A stretch of DNA of 64,000 nt from Streptomyces spongiae (GCF_009377185.1 NZ_VJZC01000001.1:54572-118571); one strand, 5' to 3'. Shown: positions 1 through 8,773, numbered from the stretch's first letter. A program made the numbers and translations. Notes: generated from the letters alone by a model not told the origin.

Positions 1-2
1 TC

Positions 3-503
3 ACCATCAAGGCAGTCGACGATCTCTTCAACTTCTGGGCAGTTCTCGGGCCGGAGGTGGCCCGTCGCGGTGTCGTCGGCGCCACTGACGAGCAGCTCGA
101 CCGCATCATGGCCTGCGGCGCGGAGATTGCGAGCCTGACGAAGGAGCAGGGGCGCACGCGAGAGACCACGCGACGCACTGTCGAGATCATCGACCAGATG
201 TTCACCATCCTGGCCCAGGCCACCCGCAACGACTACATGATCAGCACCTGCGCCCGTTTGTCCGCGGAGATGACACGGGTGTGGATCCTGGTCATCGACT
301 CCGAACTGCTGGACTACGGCGAACCGCTCGACCCTCTGGGCAGGTGGAAGGGCAACTTCCTCCTGCGTGACGGTGACAAGTTCGCGGAGTTCGCGCGGCA
401 CTATATCGAGCAGTCCCACAACCGGGTCCTGCGTACGCTGGCTCGCTGGCCGTCCGTGGTCGCGACAGAGGTCGTACCGCTGCGGAAGACCACCCCGCAG
501 TAG
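3..503 (+). CDS. GntR-family regulator, C-terminal FCD domain (5' end outside window)
   Basis: The frame is open from base 3, so the gene enters from the left and its DNA-binding half is outside the window. The visible 166 residues look like the all-helical FCD (FadR C-terminal) effector domain: an FWAVLGPEVARR helix, then EIIDQMFTILAQATRN, the place where FCD proteins have their F-H-x-x-(I/L)-x-x-A-x-x-N segment. The GTG at 57 is internal, not the true start. It lies just upstream, on the same strand, of a palindromic operator (531-557), which fits local control of the next genes. Family call is by pattern; the winged helix is not seen. Confidence 0.7.
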   Translation, partial: TIKAVDDLFNFWAVLGPEVARRGVVGATDEQLDRIMACGAEIASLTKEQGRTRETTRRTVEIIDQMFTILAQATRNDYMISTCARLSAEMTRVWILVIDSELLDYGEPLDPLGRWKGNFLLRDGDKFAEFARHYIEQSHNRVLRTLARWPSVVATEVVPLRKTTPQ

Positions 504-519
504 CCGCAGGTACAGCAGG

Positions 520-557
520 TTGACACAGTGATGTTTCAAATCTAGCTTGTGAAACAT
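520..557 (+). promoter_or_regulatory. Sigma-70 promoter with embedded perfect palindrome
   Basis: TTGACA (520-525), 17 bp, TAGCTT (543-548) is a near-consensus HrdB-type promoter for the genes at 620 and 889. A perfect 8-bp inverted repeat, ATGTTTCA (531-538) and TGAAACAT (550-557), straddles the -10 box, so a bound repressor would block RNA polymerase. The adjacent GntR/FCD protein is the obvious candidate binder; that link is inference. Confidence 0.75.
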
Positions 558-619
558 TAGCGCGCTGTCGGCAGGACTTCGCTCGCGCGCCCTGTGCCCC
601 CGCCTCAAAGGAGTGGCGT

Positions 620-892
620 GTGTATCTTCGCGTAGACACCCGACGAGTCCCTCCCACCGTCGAGATGTGCGAACAAGAGGACCTCACCGCGTTCAAGGTC
701 GTCCTTGTCACGTCCACGCACACATGGGTGAAGCCGGACACGCTCACGAACCTGGCGGGGCGTGCGGAGGATGACGCGTGGCAGGACAAGCTCGCGGAGA
801 TGATTGCCTACGCGGAACGCAAGGGATGGACGGACGAGCAAGGCCGTGTCCGCGCACATGTCGAGACGACTGCCGGTGACGGTGTGGCATGA
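620..892 (+). CDS. Small hypothetical protein coupled to DUF3500 gene
   Basis: 90 residues from GTG, with AAAGGAG (607-613) just upstream. No family is recognised. The protein is acidic and soluble-looking, with no membrane segment or cysteine cluster (one Cys). Its TGA overlaps the ATG of the next gene (ATGA at 889-892), so the two are translationally coupled and probably act together. Codon usage matches its neighbours. A role as partner of the DUF3500 protein is inferred from the coupling only. Confidence 0.6.
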   Translation: MYLRVDTRRVPPTVEMCEQEDLTAFKVVLVTSTHTWVKPDTLTNLAGRAEDDAWQDKLAEMIAYAERKGWTDEQGRVRAHVETTAGDGVA

Positions 893-2019
893 CAATCGAC
901 ACGACTGGGACAACAGAGGTCTACGAGGCCCCGGACACCATCCGCCGCATGTTGGTGACCACATGGGCGTTGCTGTACAGCATGGACGGGGCTCAGCGGC
1001 GTGAGTGCGAGTTCCCCATGGACGACCCGGGCCGGGTGGACTGGGACTTCATTCCCAAGCCGGATCGTCAGGGGGTGCCGCTGGCTCGCTTGAACTCCCA
1101 CCAGCGCACGCTCGTGCACAGTCTCCTAGCGGCGTCGCTGAGCGAACAGGGCTACAGCCAGGTGCTGCAGATCATGGCGATGGAGAACATCCTGCGCGAG
1201 CGCGAACAGCAGATGCTGGGCGCACCTACGGGCGACTTCCGCAACAGCGACCAGTACTTCCTCGCGTTCTTCGGCCGACCCGGTTTCGAGGACACCTGGG
1301 GCTGGCGCTTCCTCGGCCACCACATCTCCCTGAGCTACACCATCATCGGGCAGCGGTGGCTGACGGTCACCCCGTGCAACCTCGGGGCGCAGCCTGCCAG
1401 TGCCGGCTTGCTCGCTCCCCTGGCGCACGAGGAGGATCAGGCCTTCGCGTTGTTGCGCTCACTAACGCCCGTGCAGCGGGACCAGGCGGTGATCCACACG
1501 GTGGCACCGGCCGACTACGCCACCCGGCAGGTCCCCTTCATCGGCAAGGTGGAATACCCGGATTACGAAGACCTGGGTATCCCGTGGTACCGGATCACTG
1601 ACGAGGACCGCGAAGCGCTGAGGTTCAGCAAGGACGACCCGAAGGGCGTCTGCGGCAAGGATCTGACCACTGACCAGGGCGACGCGCTCGTCGAACTCGT
1701 CGGGACCTACCTCTGTCGGATGCCCGGTGAACTCGCGAGCAAGCAACTCGCCCGCGTCGAACGTGAAGGACTGGACAACCTCTATTTCTGCTGGGCAGGC
1801 GGCCAGGAACCCGGAACCCCCCACTACTTCCGCATCCAGGGCAGCACCGTGCTGATCGAGTTCGACAACGCCATCGACAACGGCAACCACATCCACTCGA
1901 TGTGGCGGGACTACCGCAACGACCTCGGCCACGACCTCCTCGCCGACCACTACGAACGGGAACGCGCCACCGGTCACCACCTGACCACACGGCTCCGCTC
2001 GAGCGTCCCCGACAAGTAA
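889..2019 (+). CDS. DUF3500 domain protein
   Basis: 376 residues, full length for DUF3500. The family signature is in the C-terminal third: a WAGG segment, then HYFRIQGSTVLIEFDN, then NHIHSMWRDYRNDLG. No signal peptide. The biochemical role of DUF3500 is not established to my knowledge. Histidines and acidic residues in the conserved block would allow a metal-dependent enzyme, but this is speculation. It is co-transcribed with the small gene at 620 under a palindrome-bearing promoter, so expression is probably inducible. Confidence 0.88.
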   Translation: MTIDTTGTTEVYEAPDTIRRMLVTTWALLYSMDGAQRRECEFPMDDPGRVDWDFIPKPDRQGVPLARLNSHQRTLVHSLLAASLSEQGYSQVLQIMAMENILREREQQMLGAPTGDFRNSDQYFLAFFGRPGFEDTWGWRFLGHHISLSYTIIGQRWLTVTPCNLGAQPASAGLLAPLAHEEDQAFALLRSLTPVQRDQAVIHTVAPADYATRQVPFIGKVEYPDYEDLGIPWYRITDEDREALRFSKDDPKGVCGKDLTTDQGDALVELVGTYLCRMPGELASKQLARVEREGLDNLYFCWAGGQEPGTPHYFRIQGSTVLIEFDNAIDNGNHIHSMWRDYRNDLGHDLLADHYERERATGHHLTTRLRSSVPDK

Positions 2020-2045
2020 GACCGACCAGCACATGGGCTACCCGG

Positions 2046-2789
2046 TCATCGGGGCGAGGGAGCGTCGGCGATGGTGTTGGCTGCCTGATGGACCTTTTTG
2101 CCGTAGTCGGACCAGAGCGTCCTGGGCATTCGTGCCTTCGGCGCTGAGATGGACAGGGAGCCGACCGGGCGTGCATCGGCGGCGAGGATGGGCGCGGCTA
2201 CGGAAACCACGCCGTCCTGCAGTTCCTCGTTGGCGACCGCGTAGCCGCGCTTCCTGATGAGGGCCAGTTCCTCGTAGAGCTTGGCGGGCTCGGTGATGGT
2301 TCGCTGCGTGACGGCCGCCAAGCCGTGCTCCACGTAGCGGGCTGTCTCCTCGTCCGGCAGATGGGCGAGGATCGCCTTTCCGTTGGAGCTGGCATGCAGA
2401 GGGGCGCGCGCGCCCAGGGGGGCGAAGGCGCGCACGGGGTGCGGGCTGTCGAGGCGTTCCATGAGCACGGCCTGGTGACCGTCAGGGACCATCAGGTGGA
2501 TGGTTTCCTGAACCTCAGCCGCGAGCGCGTTCATATGGGGCAGGGCTCGGTCGCGCAGGCTGCCCCGATTGGCGACCGTGCTGCCGACGACGAACGCCTT
2601 GGTGCCGACGATCCAGCGCGTGCTGTCCGCCTGGTCGCTCTCGAGCCAGCCGGCTTCGGCGAGAGCGACAAGACCGCGCTGGACCGTCGTCTTGGGCAGG
2701 CCGAGCTGCCGACTCAGTTCGCTGAGTCCCACCGGTTGCAGCTGGGAAACGGCTTCCAGCACCCGCAGAGCGGTCAGGACGCTTCGCAT
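2046..2789 (-). CDS. IclR-family transcriptional regulator
   Basis: 247 residues from ATG at 2789, preceded by GAGGAGA; the open frame runs further upstream but lacks protein character there. An N-terminal winged helix (residues ~1-60, LSELSRQLGLPKTTVQRGLVAL) is followed by an IclR effector domain with the HASSNGKAILAHLP and ELQDGVVSVAAPI segments typical of the family. A GGTCC-N7-GGACC palindrome sits at 2844-2860, 55 bp upstream, suggesting autoregulation. The same motif occurs at the promoters near 5100 and 10300, so it probably controls the catabolic block up to about 13.2 kb. Effector unknown. Confidence 0.9.
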   Translation of the reverse strand: MRSVLTALRVLEAVSQLQPVGLSELSRQLGLPKTTVQRGLVALAEAGWLESDQADSTRWIVGTKAFVVGSTVANRGSLRDRALPHMNALAAEVQETIHLMVPDGHQAVLMERLDSPHPVRAFAPLGARAPLHASSNGKAILAHLPDEETARYVEHGLAAVTQRTITEPAKLYEELALIRKRGYAVANEELQDGVVSVAAPILAADARPVGSLSISAPKARMPRTLWSDYGKKVHQAANTIADAPSPR

Positions 2790-2843
2790 TGCTCTCCTCG
2801 CACGGTTCGGCAGGCCTGCACCAGACCCCAGAGTAACAATGCC

Positions 2844-2860
2844 GGTCCACCATGCGGACC
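2844..2860. promoter_or_regulatory. Predicted IclR operator, site 1
   Basis: GGTCC (2844-2848), 7 bp, GGACC (2856-2860), upstream of the IclR gene. It matches the consensus GGTCC-N4-TGCGGAYC shared with 5120-5136 and 10296-10312. Confidence 0.65.
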
Positions 2861-2946
2861 AGGAGAGGGGCAGCGGAGTGCGCCGACGCAGCCTGCCCCT
2901 TGCCCGACCGCGGGCAAGGGGCAGGTGATACGCGTCCTCTGCGCTC

Positions 2947-3768
2947 TCAGGGGTTGATGAGGGTGGACTCCTCGGGCAGGGCGAACTGCCATCCGCGGGC
3001 GAGGAAGTCGCCGACGACGTCGGCGAAGCTTTCGGGCCGGTCCGCCTGGATGTCGTGCGCCGCGTCATGGACAAGCACGTAGTGGCTGTTCGGCATGTGG
3101 CGCCGGAAGACGCGCCCGTTGTCGGGCGGGGTCACGCCGTCGTAGTCCCCGAACACGACGAGGGTGCGGACCTGGCACGTGGACAGGCGTGCCACGAGTT
3201 GCTCGTCGTACTCCGGAGTCTCCGCCAGCAGTCGTCCGACCAGCGGCCACACTCGGGCCGCCGCGGAGGGGTCCGGCGGTTGCCACGCCGGGATCCGCTC
3301 GGGGTGCCTGCGGAACATACGGCGCATCTCGTCCGGCGCCAGGTGCGGCCCGGGTGGGGTGCTGCCGACACGGAAGGTCGCCGGGGCCTCGAGTACGAGG
3401 GAGGCCAGCCGCTCCGAGTGGTCCAGCGCGAGGTGCGTGGCCACGGCACCGCCGAAGGAGGTGCCGAGCAGGTGGTAGAACTCCAGGCCGAGTGCCCGTG
3501 TCGCCGCGTCGATCGTGGCGGCCATCTCGGCGAGCGACTGGTGGCGGTCGTTGGGCTGGTCGCCGAAGCCGGGCATCTCGAAGAGGATCACCCGGTAGCG
3601 GTCTGCGAGGGTGTCCAGCGCCAGGGAGAACACCGGGCCGCCGGCGCCGTGGAGCACGACCAGGGCATCGCCTTCGCCTGCCTCGAAGTACCGGATGGTG
3701 AATCCGTCGGCCCCGACCGCGTGCTCCGTGAAGGCGGCGCCGGGCACGGTGGGTGTGGTGGTCATCAT
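2947..3768 (-). CDS. Alpha/beta hydrolase (C-C hydrolase / esterase type)
   Basis: 273 residues. HG oxyanion-hole motif at 40-41, nucleophile elbow GTSFGG with Ser104, acid in the GDYDG segment near residue 210 and catalytic His in the AAHDIQ segment near 238 complete the triad. The overall layout resembles meta-cleavage-product hydrolases (BphD/MhpC group), but esterase or lactonase activity is equally possible. GGAGCCC precedes ATG 3768. It starts 15 bp after the luciferase-like gene on the same strand and is probably its operon partner. Cytoplasmic. Confidence 0.88.
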   Translation of the reverse strand: MMTTTPTVPGAAFTEHAVGADGFTIRYFEAGEGDALVVLHGAGGPVFSLALDTLADRYRVILFEMPGFGDQPNDRHQSLAEMAATIDAATRALGLEFYHLLGTSFGGAVATHLALDHSERLASLVLEAPATFRVGSTPPGPHLAPDEMRRMFRRHPERIPAWQPPDPSAAARVWPLVGRLLAETPEYDEQLVARLSTCQVRTLVVFGDYDGVTPPDNGRVFRRHMPNSHYVLVHDAAHDIQADRPESFADVVGDFLARGWQFALPEESTLINP

Positions 3769-3783
3769 GGGCTCCTCTGTCGG

Positions 3784-4893
3784 TCAGGCGGCGGCCGGCG
3801 CGTCGGCGTGAAGGACCGGGACTAGTTCCCGGCCGATGAGTTTGATGCAACGGATCACCTGTTCGTGGCTGAGGCAATTGCTCGGCGGCACGATGGCGAA
3901 CTCGACGCGGCCCATTCCGATGTGGCGCTCCGCCTCACGGATCTGCGCCAGTACGGTCTCGGGGCTGCCGAGGAAGGGCTCGCCGAACTTGGGCGCCATC
4001 GAGGGATCCAGGGGTGCCCCCTTGGGAGCGCCGGCCAGGGCCGCGCCCGCCGTGGCCATCGCGATCAACTGGTCAAGGTTGTCGGTGGCGAATATGCCTT
4101 TGCCCTGCGGCCACTTGTCGGCGGTGTCCTCGCGGGCCTGTTCGTCGGTCTCGGCGACGTAGGCGAACTGCCGGTAGAGGATGTTGTCCGCGGTCGGTGT
4201 CCAGCCGGCATCGGCCGCGGCCTCACGGTAGGCGGCCACGACTTCCCCGCACTTCTCCGGCGCCATGAAGCTGATGCCGGCGTCGCAGCGCATCCTGCCG
4301 GCGAAGCGCGCGGAGGCGACGCTGTTGGCCGACAGAAGGATCCTCGGGTGGGGTTTCTGCACCGGCTGTGGGAACAGCGCGGTGTTGCGGGAACGGAAGT
4401 ACTTGCCCTCCCAGCCGAACGGCTCGGGCTCGGTCAGGGCCCGGATGACCAGTTCGACTCCTTCCTCGAACTTGTCCCGGGCCTCCCAGGGATTGGTGCC
4501 GTAGGTCATGTACTCGTTGGGAGTGCCGCGCAGCAGGGCGAACCGCAGTCGGCCGCCGAGCAGGTTGTCGAGCATGGCGTACTGCTCGGCGACCATGATC
4601 GGATTGTGCAACGGGAGATCGGTGCCGTTGACCGCGATCTGGGCATCGGGCAACCGCTCACCCAGTGCTGCGGCGAACAGGTGGGGAACCGGGGTCAACT
4701 GGGACGTGTAGTGGTGCTCGGCGAGATTGAGCGAGTCGAACCCGGCCTCGTGGGCCGCTTCCATCTGCTCGAAACCGAACTGCATCGATTCCATGCCGTG
4801 CTCGCTGTTGTACCACCCCGGTCGCAGGGGCCACGTCTCGTACGCGTCGAGATCGCCGTAGTACGCGACCGGTGTGAAGAGTTCGACCTTCAT
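3784..4893 (-). CDS. LLM-class flavin-dependent oxidoreductase
   Basis: 369 residues, bacterial luciferase-like (TIM barrel) family: N-terminal MKVELFTPVAYYG, an AEHHY motif near residue 60 and the GGRLRFALLRG segment near 115. These enzymes use reduced FMN or F420 to oxygenate or reduce small substrates. It is first in a two-gene minus-strand operon with the alpha/beta hydrolase. Its upstream region (4894-5166) is shared with the divergent FAD hydroxylase and contains the predicted IclR operator, so both directions may be co-induced. FMN versus F420 use cannot be decided here. Confidence 0.9.
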   Translation of the reverse strand: MKVELFTPVAYYGDLDAYETWPLRPGWYNSEHGMESMQFGFEQMEAAHEAGFDSLNLAEHHYTSQLTPVPHLFAAALGERLPDAQIAVNGTDLPLHNPIMVAEQYAMLDNLLGGRLRFALLRGTPNEYMTYGTNPWEARDKFEEGVELVIRALTEPEPFGWEGKYFRSRNTALFPQPVQKPHPRILLSANSVASARFAGRMRCDAGISFMAPEKCGEVVAAYREAAADAGWTPTADNILYRQFAYVAETDEQAREDTADKWPQGKGIFATDNLDQLIAMATAGAALAGAPKGAPLDPSMAPKFGEPFLGSPETVLAQIREAERHIGMGRVEFAIVPPSNCLSHEQVIRCIKLIGRELVPVLHADAPAAA

Positions 4894-5063
4894 ATGCGGA
4901 ACCCCTTCATGGAAGACATCGGGGTCGGGGCCGGTGTGGCACCCGTGTGACGGCGGACTGAGCTATGAAGCTGGCCGCTGTGAGATGTTACGAACTATCG
5001 TATGGGGCATTACACGCGTCAACCGGTGCGGCAAATTTCAACGACTGCGGGCTGTCGAGCGGC

Positions 5064-5136
5064 TTGACGCTCCGCTGGGCATTGACTTAGCTTGCCAATG
5101 GTCCGCATAGCGGTCCGACGGTCCGAACTGCGGATC
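5064..5136 (+). promoter_or_regulatory. Promoter and predicted IclR operator, site 2
   Basis: TTGACG (5064-5069), 18 bp, TAGCTT (5088-5093), followed by GCCA. GGTCC boxes at 5100, 5112 and 5120; the last forms GGTCC-GAACTGC-GGATC (5120-5136), one mismatch from the palindromes at 2844 and 10296. The boxes cover the expected transcription start. Reading the other way, a TTGACG/GATAGT pair could serve the divergent gene at 4893. Confidence 0.7.
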
Positions 5137-5166
5137 GCGGTGACAGTACTGGATGAGGAGGCGGCT

Positions 5167-6933
5167 ATGGCACATGACAGCGGCGCTGCAGGCGGTGTGG
5201 TGCACACCGACGTACTCGTGGTCGGCGCGGGGCCCGCCGGGTTGACTGCGGCCGCTTTCCTGGCCGAGTACGGCGTCAGTGCGATCACGCTGACCAAGTA
5301 CCGGTCGACGGCGCACACCCCGCGCGCTCACATCACCAATCAGAGGACTGTGGAAGTGCTGCGTGACCTGGGCATCGAGGACCGCGTGCGCGAGATCGCG
5401 ATGCCCGCCGAGTTGATGGGTACCAACGTGTGGGCGACCTCGTTCGCCGGGGTCGAACTGGCGCGCGTGATGTCCTGGGGGCAGGGGCAGGACCGGCGTG
5501 CCGACTATGAGGCGGCGAGTCCGTGCGAGATGTGCAACGCGCCTCAGACCGTGCTCGAGCCGGTGATTCTGGCCGCGGCGCAGGAGCGCGAGGCCGACAT
5601 CCGGTTCAACACCGAACTCGTCGACATAACGCAGGACGACGAGCGTGTGCGGGCCAGAGTCCGGCGCCGCGACGACGGAGTGGAGTACGACATCGAGGCG
5701 CGCTACGCGATCGGTGCCGACGGCGGAAACAGCACGGTCGCCCGCAGCCTCGGGTTCTCCATGGAGGGCGCGGCCGCCATCGGGTCAGCCTTCACGGTCT
5801 GGATCGAAGCGGACCTGTCCAGGTTCGTCGAGCATCGCCCCGGCGCGCTGTTCTGGGTCTCGCCCCCCGGTACCCAGGTGGCGGTGAGCCCCTGGACCGC
5901 GGTGGTGCCGCACACAGAGTGGAACGCCCTGTTCCTGATGCATGAAATGCTGCCCGCCGACACTTCGGACGAGGCCGTCGCCGAGCTCGTCCGGGCCGGA
6001 ATCGGGGATCCCGACGTCGACTTCACGATCAAGCACATCGGGCAGTGGGACATCAACCAGTTGGTGGCCGAGCAGTACCGCAAGGGCCGGGTCTTCCTGG
6101 CCGGTGACGCGGCGCACCGGCATCCGCCGGCGAACGGGCTCGGGAGCAACACCTCGATCCAGGACTCCTACAACCTCGCCTGGAAGCTCGCCCATGTGCT
6201 GCGCGGACATGCCGATCCTTCGTTGCTCGACTCCTACCACGACGAACGCAAGCCGGTAGGACGCCAGGTGATCGACCGGGCGATCAAGAGCATCCAGGAT
6301 GTCCAACCGCTCGCCGAAGTCTTTGGGATGGCTCCCGGGCAGACCGCCGAGCAGGGATGGGCCGCTGTCGACGAGCTTTTCGCCCCCGGGAAGGCTGGTG
6401 CGACCCGCCGAGCCGCTCTGCTGGATGCGCTCCCGCCGCTCAACTGGCAACTCAACTGCCACGGAGTGGAGTTGGGGCAGCGTTACACCTCCAGCGCCGT
6501 GGTCGACGACGGAACGCCGTTCCCCGCGTACACAAGGGATCCCGAGCTCTTCTACCACCCGACCACGCACCCGGGGGCCCACCTGCCCCACGTCTGGCTC
6601 CAGCATGGCACCGAGCATGTCTCGACCCTCGACCTCGTCGGGCATGGCCATTTCACCGTGCTCACCGGGGTCGGTGGTCAGGCGTGGACCGAGGCGGCGG
6701 CGGCGATCTCGCGCGAGAGCGGAATCGCGGTCGACGCCCGGACGATCGGGATGCGTGCCGAGTACGACGACGTCCTCGGGGAGTGGACCAGGATCCGGGA
6801 GTTCGACGACGACGGCTGCCTTCTGGTCCGCCCTGACCGGCACGTGGCATGGCGCTCGCAGGGCCTGGTGGACGATCCGACGGCCACACTGCGCGGCGTC
6901 ATCTCCTCCGTCCTGGGCAGGACGAGTCCTTGA
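5167..6933 (+). CDS. FAD-dependent aromatic-ring monooxygenase (phenol hydroxylase type)
   Basis: 588 residues, close to the length of 2,4-dichlorophenol/phenol hydroxylases of the TfdB/PheA group. Seen: dinucleotide-binding VVGAGPAG (18-25), the DG motif at IGADGGNS (182-188) and the GD motif with FLAGDAAHRHPP (~310-321), the three signatures of class A flavoprotein hydroxylases, plus a C-terminal thioredoxin-like region. It should hydroxylate a phenolic substrate using NAD(P)H and O2. Start 5167 is chosen for GAGGAG at 5155-5160; the frame opens 25 codons earlier without a ribosome site. It leads the operon-like set to 8453. Exact substrate unknown. Confidence 0.92.
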   Translation: MAHDSGAAGGVVHTDVLVVGAGPAGLTAAAFLAEYGVSAITLTKYRSTAHTPRAHITNQRTVEVLRDLGIEDRVREIAMPAELMGTNVWATSFAGVELARVMSWGQGQDRRADYEAASPCEMCNAPQTVLEPVILAAAQEREADIRFNTELVDITQDDERVRARVRRRDDGVEYDIEARYAIGADGGNSTVARSLGFSMEGAAAIGSAFTVWIEADLSRFVEHRPGALFWVSPPGTQVAVSPWTAVVPHTEWNALFLMHEMLPADTSDEAVAELVRAGIGDPDVDFTIKHIGQWDINQLVAEQYRKGRVFLAGDAAHRHPPANGLGSNTSIQDSYNLAWKLAHVLRGHADPSLLDSYHDERKPVGRQVIDRAIKSIQDVQPLAEVFGMAPGQTAEQGWAAVDELFAPGKAGATRRAALLDALPPLNWQLNCHGVELGQRYTSSAVVDDGTPFPAYTRDPELFYHPTTHPGAHLPHVWLQHGTEHVSTLDLVGHGHFTVLTGVGGQAWTEAAAAISRESGIAVDARTIGMRAEYDDVLGEWTRIREFDDDGCLLVRPDRHVAWRSQGLVDDPTATLRGVISSVLGRTSP

Positions 6934-7041
6934 TGCCGCGTGACCACGTACTGAATGGCGATCTGTATAGCTGAAATATCAGGAGCCGATGACGGCACAC
7001 ATGCATCGGTGTCCGGCGCTCTCGACCAAGGCGGTGCCCCT

Positions 7042-7575
7042 GTGAATGCCAGCGATTTTCCACCTCCGACGTCGCCACAGACCCCTGAACACGTTCCCGG
7101 CGAACTCTTCCGCCGCGTCATGGGTTCGGTGTGCACGCCGGTTTCCGTAGTGACCACCTTCAGCCACGGCCGGCCTCACGGCACCACGGTCAGCGCCTTC
7201 TCGGCACTGTCCCTGGAACCGCCGATGGTCCTGGTCGCCCTGGACCGCAACTCCACGCTGCTGTCGCTGCTGCAGCAGAAGCGACGGTTCGGCCTGAACG
7301 TACTGGGCGCCCGTCAGGGAGAGCTGGCGATGAGGTTCGCCGACAAGGGAGCCGACAAGTTCGAGGGCGTGCCCTGGCAGGTCGACACCGGGCTGCCTCG
7401 CCTGCCGGGCGTCACCGGCTGGCTCGCCTGTGAGGTGACACGGTTCGTCGATGGCGGTGACCACCTCGTGGTGATGGGGAGGGTGATCGCGGCCTCCTGC
7501 CGGGACGGAGCGCCGCTCACCTACCACCGGCGCGGGTTCGGCACCCACGCCGTGCTGGAAGAGAAGTCGGCATGA
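7042..7575 (+). CDS. Flavin reductase-like domain protein
   Basis: 177 residues from GTG 7042 (AAGGCGG upstream); a longer frame begins at 6955 without a visible ribosome site. It shows the split-barrel flavin reductase pattern: VCTPVSVVTTFSHGRPHGTT, FSALSLEPPMVLVALDRNS and LNVLGARQGELAMRFA. Such proteins supply free FMNH2/FADH2 to a partner monooxygenase. Its TGA overlaps the ATG of the luciferase-like gene at 7572, strongly suggesting they form a two-component system. Confidence 0.88.
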   Translation: MNASDFPPPTSPQTPEHVPGELFRRVMGSVCTPVSVVTTFSHGRPHGTTVSAFSALSLEPPMVLVALDRNSTLLSLLQQKRRFGLNVLGARQGELAMRFADKGADKFEGVPWQVDTGLPRLPGVTGWLACEVTRFVDGGDHLVVMGRVIAASCRDGAPLTYHRRGFGTHAVLEEKSA

Positions 7576-8453
7576 CCATCCGCCTCGGGTGTGACCTGCC
7601 GTACTTCGAGGATCCGTCGGCGATCCGCGACTTCGCCCAGGCGGCGGAGGAGCTGGGCTACGACACCCTCAGCTTCTCCGAGCACGTGGCGGTCACGACC
7701 GACAGTCCCTTTCCGCCGGGCTTCGCCTTTGACGACCCGTGGCACGAGAGCATGACACTCGCCGCCTACCTGGCGGGCGTCACGAGCCGCATCGAGATCA
7801 CCACCTCGATGCTGTTGTTGCCCCTGCGGCCCACGGTCCTCGCCGCCAAACAGGCCGCCGAGGTCGACCTGCTGTCGGGTGGACGGCTGCGTCTGGCTGT
7901 GTCGCTCGGCTGGAACGACCGTGAGGTCGCTCTCCTCGGCCAGGATCCCCGCCGCCGCGGCGCACGCCTGGAAGAGCAGATCGAGGTCATGCGTCTGCTG
8001 TGGAGTGAGCCCAGTGTGAACTACTCGGGCACCTTCCACGACCTCGACGGTGCGGGCATCCGCCCCCGGCCCACACGCCGCATCCCCGTCTGGATGGGCG
8101 CCGGCAGCATGGCCAGTGGCGGAGTCCCCACCGAAGGAGCCCTGCGCCGCATCGCGCGATTCGCCGACGGCTACAAGATGTTCGCCCCGCTCGGCCTCGA
8201 CCCCGCCAAAGCCCACGACGTCGTTGCCCGTCTTCGGACCCACGTGCGCGACGCAGGCCGGCCCGCGGACGCCGTCGGACTCGAGGCCCGCCTGCTCACC
8301 CAGGCCGTTCCCGGGCAACAGTGGCGTACCGTCATGGAGGAATGGGCCGAAGCCGGCGCCACCTGCCTCGGGCTCGGCAACCGCATCGTCGGCGGCACCC
8401 CGGACGAGCAGATCGCCGTCCTCACCGACGTCATGCGGGCCCTCCGCGGCTGA
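7572..8453 (+). CDS. LLM-class oxidoreductase, second copy type
   Basis: 293 residues, luciferase-like TIM barrel: SFSEHVAV near residue 40, TTSMLLLPLRPTVLAAKQAAEVDLLSGGR spans the typical phosphate/flavin region, and GWNDREVALLG follows. It resembles the F420-dependent subset, yet it is translationally coupled (ATGA) to a flavin reductase, which argues for FMNH2. It is not a duplicate of the LLM gene at 3784: length and sequence differ. Probably an oxygenation step in the same pathway as the FAD hydroxylase. Confidence 0.88.
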   Translation: MTIRLGCDLPYFEDPSAIRDFAQAAEELGYDTLSFSEHVAVTTDSPFPPGFAFDDPWHESMTLAAYLAGVTSRIEITTSMLLLPLRPTVLAAKQAAEVDLLSGGRLRLAVSLGWNDREVALLGQDPRRRGARLEEQIEVMRLLWSEPSVNYSGTFHDLDGAGIRPRPTRRIPVWMGAGSMASGGVPTEGALRRIARFADGYKMFAPLGLDPAKAHDVVARLRTHVRDAGRPADAVGLEARLLTQAVPGQQWRTVMEEWAEAGATCLGLGNRIVGGTPDEQIAVLTDVMRALRG

Positions 8454-8497
8454 CCTGCATGACGTCGGTCCCCTGACCTCCGGTGGAGGTGATCGCC

Positions 8498-8773
8498 CTA
8501 CCGGTCGGCCGAGTTGGCCTCCGCCGCGGAGGACGCTTTTTTGCGCTGATGCACCAGGAGTCCGATGAACCCGGCTGCGAAACCGCTGATGAGGCCGCTC
8601 ACGGCGTGATTCACGGCGTTGGCCGCCGCGCCGTCCGGCACGCCGACGAACGCGTAGTTGACGAGGGCGCTCAACACCGCCCCGATAAGTCCGCCGAGGA
8701 GGCCGGAGGTCAGCGAGACGCGCACGGCGGACGGTGGTTCGGTGCTGGGCACTGGTGTACTTGGCGTGGTCAT
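8498..8773 (-). CDS. Small two-helix membrane protein
   Basis: 91 residues with a Pro/Thr-rich N-terminus, two hydrophobic Gly/Ala-rich helices (about 24-44 and 56-76) and a basic tail (HQRKK). No family recognised. AAAGG lies about 11 bp before ATG 8773. It stands alone on the minus strand between the LLM gene and the SDR gene. Function unknown; the glycine-rich helices suggest oligomerisation in the membrane. Confidence 0.6.
   Translation of the reverse strand: MTTPSTPVPSTEPPSAVRVSLTSGLLGGLIGAVLSALVNYAFVGVPDGAAANAVNHAVSGLISGFAAGFIGLLVHQRKKASSAAEANSADR

Noticed and set aside
2325..2957. Long plus-strand open frames across the IclR gene and its upstream region
   Set aside because: They mirror the minus-strand coding sequence (high-GC antisense shadow), lack ribosome sites and match no family.
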